Of a stretch of DNA of 50,007 bases, positions 44,719 through 50,007 are shown in pieces. The number at the start of each line of letters is the position of its first letter. Position 1 is the first letter of the stretch. The notes below the pieces were generated by a model. The model saw nothing but the letters and a program-made list of their open reading frames with translations. It was not told the origin of the DNA and ran no database searches. Source of the stretch: Halieaceae bacterium (GTDB lineage Bacteria; Pseudomonadota; Gammaproteobacteria; Pseudomonadales; Halieaceae); NCBI GenBank assembly GCA_016744355.1, contig JADGEN010000018.1, positions 1 to 50,007 of the forward strand, given 5' to 3'. The position numbers were made by a program, and so were the translations under genes.

Positions 44719-46179
44719 ATGAGCCATCACATACTTTCTTCCGTGCAGGAACACCTCAGTTACGATGAAGAACTGGGCCAGAAAATCACCCTTTTGGCGG
44801 GCCAGATGAATGCGGGCAATCATTCCCTGATCACACTCATCGCCGAATTTGACCAGCGCAAGGGCTGGAGTGGCGGCGGCACAGTACGCTCCTGCGCCCA
44901 CTGGCTCAACTGGCAATGTGGTATCGCCCTTGGGGCGGCCCGGGAGAAAGTGCGGGTGGCCCACTGCCTCGCACAGCTGCCGCTAATCGACGCATCGTTC
45001 GCCAGTGGCAAGATAAGCTATTCAAAGGTGCGCGCCATGACTCGAGTAGCCACGCCGCAAAACGAAGACTTCCTGTTGATGATCGCCCAACACGGTACCG
45101 CCAGCCATGTCGAAAAGGTTGTCGCCAAATACAAGAGCGTACAAACAACAAATGAAACTGCGAAAGAACGCGAACAGGAAAACACGCGCAAGCTGGTTTA
45201 TTTCCAGGACCAAGACAACATGTGGGTGATCCATGCCAAACTGCCGCCCGAAGCTGGCACTCTACTGATCAAGGCCATCGAGGCCGTGGCCACACCGATG
45301 CAGCTTGAAAAGCAGCGGCAGTTGCAAGAATCCGAGAAAGACGTTCCCGCGGAGACGTTTTCCAGTTCTATTGAGAAAGAAGATCCTTCACACTTCCAGA
45401 GTCTGCTGCAACACACTCGCGCCGATGCGCTGGTCACCATGGCTGAACATTTTCTCGCTACCGCCAACCAGAATCCCCAGTTCCAGGGCCTAAAGGGCAG
45501 CGAACGCTGCCAGATTATGCTGCATGTGGATATCAATACCCTGCGTGAGCACGGCCAGGCGGCCAGCCCCGCACACCCGCACTGCCAGATGGAGGATAAA
45601 CACTGGGTATCACCCAGCACGGCCAAACGTCTGTCTTGCGATGCCAGTTTGGTCACAGTATTGGAAGATGAGCAAGGGCAGGTACTCAATATCGGGCGCC
45701 GCACACGCTCCGTGCCAGCTTCTATTGCCCGGGCGCTGGCTATCAGGGATAAAACCTGCCGCGTGCCCGGTTGCTGTGAATCACGATATGTGGATGCGCA
45801 CCATATAAAACACTGGGCCGATGGCGGCGAGACCAGCCTGGACAACCTCGTTACCCTGTGCCGTGCACATCACCGTCAGCTCCACCAGGGGGACTTCACG
45901 ATCACTGCACAGAAAACGGCAACCGGGCAGCGCCTGATATTCAGCACACGCTCCGGTAAGCACATTCAAGCCAGAGTCTTCCCCCAATTTCCAGACGTCT
46001 ACTCGGGAACGCCTGCGGATGCACTGCGTCACGCTGCACCCGCCGTGAATGCCAAAACCTGTATCCCACATTGGCACGGTGAAGACTGTGATTATGGAAT
46101 GGTAATCGAGGCGCTACTGAAGCGTGATGAGGCTGGCCGACACCGGGGAAGCAGCGATGAGCAAAGAAGGTTCATTTGA
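44719..46179 (+). CDS. DUF222 and HNH endonuclease protein (13E12-type), 486 aa
   Basis: The N-terminal about 330 residues form a DUF222 domain (helical, around VRSCAHWLNWQCGIALGAAR and KVRAMTRVATPQNE). The C-terminal HNH nuclease (about 345-390) has CRVPGC, DAHHIKHWADGGETSLDNL and CRAHHRQLHQG, with the metal-binding His and Cys all present, so it should be a catalytically competent DNA endonuclease. These proteins are often present in several copies per genome and their biology is unclear. A perfect-half-site LexA box and a promoter precede it, which predicts DNA-damage induction. It is next to an IS3 element. Confidence 0.9.
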   Translation: MSHHILSSVQEHLSYDEELGQKITLLAGQMNAGNHSLITLIAEFDQRKGWSGGGTVRSCAHWLNWQCGIALGAAREKVRVAHCLAQLPLIDASFASGKISYSKVRAMTRVATPQNEDFLLMIAQHGTASHVEKVVAKYKSVQTTNETAKEREQENTRKLVYFQDQDNMWVIHAKLPPEAGTLLIKAIEAVATPMQLEKQRQLQESEKDVPAETFSSSIEKEDPSHFQSLLQHTRADALVTMAEHFLATANQNPQFQGLKGSERCQIMLHVDINTLREHGQAASPAHPHCQMEDKHWVSPSTAKRLSCDASLVTVLEDEQGQVLNIGRRTRSVPASIARALAIRDKTCRVPGCCESRYVDAHHIKHWADGGETSLDNLVTLCRAHHRQLHQGDFTITAQKTATGQRLIFSTRSGKHIQARVFPQFPDVYSGTPADALRHAAPAVNAKTCIPHWHGEDCDYGMVIEALLKRDEAGRHRGSSDEQRRFI

Positions 46180-46312
46180 GTTGGCTGGCTTTATAGGTTG
46201 AAGGTGGCCTACTGGTCATACTTAAACCAGACTGTCGTGACTTCTGCTTTGTGGTTTGACCCCTGTTTTACGGACCACCTAATTAGCGTAATACTATACG
46301 CGGAGGTGCGTC

Positions 46313-46600
46313 ATGAGGAAACGGAAGAGGTACAACGAAGAGTTTAAGCTACAGGCACTGAGGCGGGCTGATGAGCCAGGAGTTACCGACTTATTGGTGG
46401 CCGAAGAACTCGGCATCAGCTCAAGACAGTTACGGCGATGGCGAGACCTGTATAAAACGGACGGTAAGGATGCCTTTCCCGGACAAGGAAACAGCCGGGA
46501 TGAAGAAATAGTACGACTGAAACGCGAGTTGGGACAAGTCAAAAAGGAGAGGGATTTTTTAGCAGAAGCGGCGAGGTTCTTTGCCAAGGAGTCGAAATGA
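46313..46600 (+). CDS. IS3-family transposase OrfA, 95 aa
   Basis: This is the helix-turn-helix DNA-binding part of the IS3 transposase: RYNEEFKLQALRRADEPGVT, VAEELGISSRQLRRWRDLY, followed by a leucine-zipper-like stretch EEIVRLKRELGQVKKERDFL. The stop overlaps the OrfB start as ATGA. A TTTTTTA heptamer lies inside the last part of the gene and could yield the OrfAB fusion transposase. Confidence 0.92.
   Translation: MRKRKRYNEEFKLQALRRADEPGVTDLLVAEELGISSRQLRRWRDLYKTDGKDAFPGQGNSRDEEIVRLKRELGQVKKERDFLAEAARFFAKESK
46555..46561 (+). promoter_or_regulatory. Possible -1 frameshift site T TTT TTA
   Basis: In the OrfA frame the codons are TTT TTA, preceded by T, an X-XXY-YYZ slippery heptamer. After a -1 slip the frame is open through to OrfB (FFSRSGEVLCQGVEMRY). 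IS3 elements usually make their transposase through such a slip, often on A AAA AAG. Confidence 0.45.
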
Positions 46601-47460
46601 GATACCTATGTATCCAGCGACGTAGCCGCCAACACTCCATCAGAATGATGTGTCGATTACTGAACGTTTCTCGCAGTGGTTACTACGACTGGGTTAACCG
46701 TGGTGAGAGTAAGCGAACCCAGAAAGACCGCGTGCTGAGTCTTCTCATTTGCGATCTCCACAAGCAAAGTGACGGAGTCTATGGTGCGCGTAAACTTCAT
46801 CACGAACTCAAGAGTATTGGTCATAGCTGTGGACGCCACAGAGTCGCACGACTCATGCGAGAGGCTGGTATTAAAGGGTGTCCCAAACGTCGATATCGAC
46901 ACTATCCTATAAGCACACCTACGTACCCCGTAGCGGGGAACCTGCTTGATCAGAATTTTTCCGCCCTACGAGCCAACGAACGTTGGTCAGCGGATATAAC
47001 GTATGTCGCTACCCGTCAGGGGTGGCTATATCTCGCTGTAGTCATGGACCTATATTCGCGCAGGATTGTAGGTTGGTCTATGAATCGTCGCCTTAGTCGT
47101 CATCTTGCAATGGATGCACTGAAAATGGCGCTGGATCGACGGGAGCCACGAAAATCGTTGGTACATCACTCCGACCGTGGAGCCCAATATACTAGCGACG
47201 ACTACCGCCTATTGCTCCAGGAAAACCATATTGAATGCAGCATGAGTGGTCGAGGAAACTGTTACGACAACGCCCCAGCGGAAAGCTTCTTCTCACTCTT
47301 AAAGCGAGAGAGAATCCGGCGAAAAACTTACAGTACTCGAGATGCAGCTCGCGCAGATATATTTGATTACATAGAGCGCTTTTACAACCGAAAGAGAATC
47401 CACGGATACCTGGGATATACTAGCCCCGTGGACTATGAGGAGAGGCCCATGAGGGCTTAA
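46597..47460 (+). CDS. IS3-family transposase OrfB (DDE), 287 aa
   Basis: The protein has an N-terminal HTH_21 domain (MRYLCIQRRSRQHSIRMMCRLLNVS..YYDW) and an rve integrase core. The catalytic triad is visible: Asp in RWSADITYVATRQGWLYLAVVMD, Asp in VHHSDRGAQYTS and Glu in NCYDNAPAESFFSLLKRE, followed by YNRKRIHGYLGYTSP. It appears complete. It lies in the -1 frame relative to OrfA. Confidence 0.95.
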   Translation: MRYLCIQRRSRQHSIRMMCRLLNVSRSGYYDWVNRGESKRTQKDRVLSLLICDLHKQSDGVYGARKLHHELKSIGHSCGRHRVARLMREAGIKGCPKRRYRHYPISTPTYPVAGNLLDQNFSALRANERWSADITYVATRQGWLYLAVVMDLYSRRIVGWSMNRRLSRHLAMDALKMALDRREPRKSLVHHSDRGAQYTSDDYRLLLQENHIECSMSGRGNCYDNAPAESFFSLLKRERIRRKTYSTRDAARADIFDYIERFYNRKRIHGYLGYTSPVDYEERPMRA

Positions 47461-47557
47461 CTAAATGGTCCGTTTTAGCAGGGTCGAATCATTGTGCCAT
47501 GAGAAGACTTTCGATCTGAGTAAAAAACCTAAGTAGATGTGCTTAGAAATCTGCAGC

Positions 47558-48586
47558 TTAGTTCTTGGAAAAAATGGATTTAGGTAAATGCATAGTCACC
47601 AATAAATTTGGCAAGTCTACGGTTTCCGCAATCAATAGATCGCCAGCGATCGAGCACAACAGGTAGGCGTCTTCTTCGCTCAGGCTACGCTGAGACATCA
47701 GGTAGTCAATCATATACCGCGTAGCTTTCTTAGCTGCTTCGTCTAAGGTCGGTGCAAAACCAGTGGTCGCATAATACTGTTCGGTTTCATACTGAGGCTC
47801 TAGCATCTTGTGCCCATCTCGAACGACACTAAGGCGCATAACAATCCGCATAGGCGACTCTAGTGCAGTACCAGAGACTTCACCGAAACCTTGCACTGCA
47901 TGCGTATCTCCAATAGAAAACAGAGCACCATCGGCAAAAACTGGGAAGTAGACGGTTGTCCCCTTTGTCAGGGCTGGGTTGTCCATGTTGCCCCCATTGG
48001 CGCGAGGGGGGAATGTATCCAACGCCTCATCGCTGCCGGTTGCAACGCCCATTATCCCGGCAAATGGCCTAAGCGGGACAACAATACCATCGGCAAATTG
48101 AATGGTTTGGGACGCTTGATCGATTTTAAACGTGCGTAACGACGTTGTCGCAATCTCATCTACCAATTGACCAAATGTCGGCAGCAGTGCCATCCAACCC
48201 CAATCGGCTACTTCAAGTTCCAACAGTTCCACCGCTAGCACATCACCCGGCTGTGCACCTTCAACATATATTGGGCCCGTGATCGTATGGACCTGATCAA
48301 AATCAAGCGCTTGCAAATCCGCTACGCTTGAACCGAGCTCGAATTGCCCTCCGGTCGCTTCGTGGGTAAATACTTCAACGACACTCCCCGATGGCACCCT
48401 GGCAACCGGCTCCAGTTCGCGGCTAAATTTGGTATGAGTGGCAGTCTTGGGAATAGAGAACTGTGGCTGCTCCACAACCGCCTGCTGCTGCAGTCCCGAA
48501 GTACCCAACTGACATCCGCCCACAAGAAAAAGGAGCACAAAGCAAGCTGAAGATTTTCCCAAGACGCAAGTAACAATGCCTTTCAT
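47558..48586 (-). CDS. Acetamidase/formamidase family lipoprotein, 342 aa
   Basis: The FmdA_AmdA fold is recognisable: ITGPIYVEGAQPGDVLAVELLEL, then VVPLRPFAGIMGVA, the FPPRANGGNMD motif, VYFPVFADGALFSIGDTHAVQGFGEVSGTALE and the C-terminal helices with LCSIAGDLLIAETVD. Family members hydrolyse short amides to acid and ammonia. The N terminus of this one (MKGIVTCVLGKSSACFVLLFLVGGC) is a lipoprotein signal with lipobox VGGC, so it acts outside the cytosol, which is unusual. GGAGTAGG precedes ATG 48586. A longer frame from 48742 is not favoured. Confidence 0.85.
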   Translation of the reverse strand: MKGIVTCVLGKSSACFVLLFLVGGCQLGTSGLQQQAVVEQPQFSIPKTATHTKFSRELEPVARVPSGSVVEVFTHEATGGQFELGSSVADLQALDFDQVHTITGPIYVEGAQPGDVLAVELLELEVADWGWMALLPTFGQLVDEIATTSLRTFKIDQASQTIQFADGIVVPLRPFAGIMGVATGSDEALDTFPPRANGGNMDNPALTKGTTVYFPVFADGALFSIGDTHAVQGFGEVSGTALESPMRIVMRLSVVRDGHKMLEPQYETEQYYATTGFAPTLDEAAKKATRYMIDYLMSQRSLSEEDAYLLCSIAGDLLIAETVDLPNLLVTMHLPKSIFSKN

Positions 48587-48778
48587 AGATGACCTACTCC
48601 TGTTTGGAACAACGCTATAACCTTGTAGCAATGGAGATTGTACAAGGTTGGGGTCGCATCGTTGAGCAATTGACTGACCCTCGCTAGAGTCTAGCCTAAT
48701 GTCTCTTTCGAGTCGAAAAGGGAAGTAAGCGGGGTCAGCCAACCTATCCAGCTAACGTCGCAAATGTGCCATCTGCGG

Positions 48779-49273
48779 TCACTCAGTATCGCTTGAAGAA
48801 GATACAGCCATTAGCTTGTCCTTCTTACTTGATTTATTAATTTCCGACCACGCGCTAGCTATGCCGATGATCGCCATGCCATACACTATATAGAACGCTT
48901 TTTCGGAGGATAACTCTATTGAAATAGATGCAGTTTCTATATGTGACGTGAGATTTAGACCACTCCAAACTTCAATGAAGGTACGCACAAAAGGGTACGT
49001 GATTAGGGCAAAGCCAGCGAAGGTAGCAAAAGCAGATTGCCTGGGCTGTTTGATATAACGGGCGATAGAAATGAAAGCAATTGCAAGAACCCCATTTGAC
49101 AGCCAGAGCATGGCGGCAGAGCTTCGGATTTGCCTTGAACTCGCACCGTCCGCAAAAGCATAGTGCTCTTTTAGCTCAACGGCGTAAGAGCTTGGGTCGA
49201 GCAAGCCCCATAGTGGGTACGCGAGGAGAGCGGCTGCCCCGCATACTAATAGCAAACGAGCAGTACTACGCAT
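48779..49273 (-). CDS. Four-helix membrane protein, unknown function, 164 aa
   Basis: Hydrophobic segments lie at about residues 6-24, 52-71, 82-100 and 124-142, with a charged C-terminal tail (INKSSKKDKLM). The first segment may be an uncleaved signal. There is no recognised domain. A conserved-looking W-x-G-L near the end of helix 3 is the only motif noted. It is isolated, between the amidase and a HAD gene. Confidence 0.6.
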   Translation of the reverse strand: MRSTARLLLVCGAAALLAYPLWGLLDPSSYAVELKEHYAFADGASSRQIRSSAAMLWLSNGVLAIAFISIARYIKQPRQSAFATFAGFALITYPFVRTFIEVWSGLNLTSHIETASISIELSSEKAFYIVYGMAIIGIASAWSEINKSSKKDKLMAVSSSSDTE

Positions 49274-49427
49274 AGTAGCTCCCAGGAAAATTAACAGTTA
49301 ATTCATTAGCCTCACGTACTATAACACTTTGGCATCTGGTCAGTTTCTGCTTGGTGCCATATGCAGACGCCCATTAACGCTTAGTGCCGGCGGCTGCCGG
49401 TGCGCCAGTCACGGATGCTACGTTTTG

Positions 49428-50007
49428 TCATAAACCAGCACATGCCAACGCAGATTCAGCTGGCTGAAAATTCACAATACTTGGGTTATGCGTGAATTTA
49501 CTACCAACCAAGACAAAGCTGAAGCCAAGCAGGATACATGCTTCTTTATCCCAGACCCCATCACCAAAGTATGTGCACGGGTAATTTTTACTACTTGATA
49601 CTTTGGATGCCGCTAATTTCATTATTTCGGTTCTGGAATAATGGTCATTTGAAGATGCTAAAGGGATAGATGAAAAATCAATGCCAGCGGACTCAAGTTT
49701 TAACAGGGCACTTTCTCGCCAGCCACCGGTAGCTAAAGAAACAACAACATTATTCATGGATTCAAGTAGAGCTAAAAAAGAAGCTGCCCCCTTTACTTCG
49801 CTTACAGGGTTAAATTCTAGAGATGCTTTAAGCTTTGTAAGAAAAGATTTCTTTACCTCAGCTTGTATCCCCGCTGTTTCTGAAATCGCATTGAGTTTCA
49901 TGATTTCACTGAAAATTCCCGCATCAGTTACATGTTGATACTTAGACCAATCTGAATCTATACGTAAACCGGTTACATCTTTCACGGCATCGATAAAACA
50001 TTGAGAG
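49428..50007 (-). CDS. HAD-superfamily hydrolase, N-terminal part outside window
   Basis: The frame is open to the right edge of the window, so the gene starts beyond it. HAD motifs II to IV are visible: VVVSLATGG (motif II Thr), the Lys in TEIMKLAASK (motif III) and FGDGVWDKEAC (motif IV, GDxxxD). The nucleophile DxDGT would be upstream and is not seen. Most HAD proteins of this layout are phosphatases or phosphoglycolate-type hydrolases. A GTG at 49985 is a poor start because the upstream frame continues with FIDAVKDVTG, typical of the cap region. Confidence 0.8.
   Translation of the reverse strand, partial: SQCFIDAVKDVTGLRIDSDWSKYQHVTDAGIFSEIMKLNAISETAGIQAEVKKSFLTKLKASLEFNPVSEVKGAASFLALLESMNNVVVSLATGGWRESALLKLESAGIDFSSIPLASSNDHYSRTEIMKLAASKVSSSKNYPCTYFGDGVWDKEACILLGFSFVLVGSKFTHNPSIVNFQPAESALACAGL

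Larger units (their letters stand above)
46257..47486 (+). mobile_element. IS3-family insertion sequence, about 1.23 kb
   Basis: The two transposase frames are flanked by imperfect inverted ends. The left end from 46257 reads TGACCCC, then ACGGACCA after eight bases. The right end up to about 47486 gives, reversed, CGACCCTG and the same ACGGACCA block. About 20 of 30 end positions match. No clear 3-bp target duplication is seen, so the boundaries are approximate. Both frames appear intact. Confidence 0.85.

Overview
The window looks like a chromosome segment of a marine, lipid-degrading gammaproteobacterium, most likely near Cellvibrionales (Halieaceae or Spongiibacteraceae). This placement is inferred from gene content: a HexR-controlled Entner-Doudoroff operon, a steroid/terpenoid-type catabolic island and multihaem cytochromes. 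I could not test it by alignment. No tRNA, rRNA or CRISPR array was seen.

Layout. (1) 1-8293: the end of a repeat-built multihaem cytochrome c, then five tightly coupled exported proteins: a TPR/beta-barrel outer-membrane protein, two large periplasmic TPR proteins, a TPR lipoprotein and a small secreted protein. This looks like a dedicated cytochrome export or assembly machine and is the best candidate for an undescribed system. (2) 8316-10994: a PepSY membrane protein, two small proteins of unknown role and a clear acetylpolyamine amidohydrolase whose catalytic residues fall at the same numbers as in the Mycoplana enzyme. (3) 11293-28765: a catabolic island with a TonB-dependent receptor, MaoC-like dehydratase, four short-chain dehydrogenases (one of the 3-alpha-hydroxysteroid dehydrogenase type; a further one lies at 36.6 kb), an SnoaL-like protein, an Old Yellow Enzyme, a dienoyl-CoA-reductase/BaiCD-like flavoenzyme, a luciferase-like oxidoreductase, a YtcJ-like lipoprotein amidohydrolase, a sterol-desaturase-type hydroxylase and AraC and TetR regulators. 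Together they suggest uptake and oxidation of a cyclic lipid such as a steroid or terpenoid. (4) 28777-33614: edd-zwf-pgl-hexR, the upper Entner-Doudoroff pathway with its own regulator and two HexR-like operators before edd. (5) 33.9-37.5 kb: Nudix hydrolase, YkgJ-like cysteine-cluster protein, Ppx/GppA phosphatase and an SDR. (6) 37726-44620: cytochrome P450, two tandem PYROXD2-like FAD oxidoreductases, a GcvT-like folate-dependent transferase and a broken Rieske oxygenase. This looks like an oxidative demethylation pathway. (7) 44.7-50 kb: a DUF222/HNH endonuclease under a textbook LexA box, an intact IS3-family element with a possible frameshift signal, a lipoprotein acetamidase/formamidase homologue, a membrane protein and a HAD hydrolase cut by the window edge.

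Several genes were given starts shorter than the longest open frame because a ribosome-binding site or family alignment supports the inner start. Statements on families come from memory of those families. Operon, pathway and regulatory statements are inference from spacing and context.
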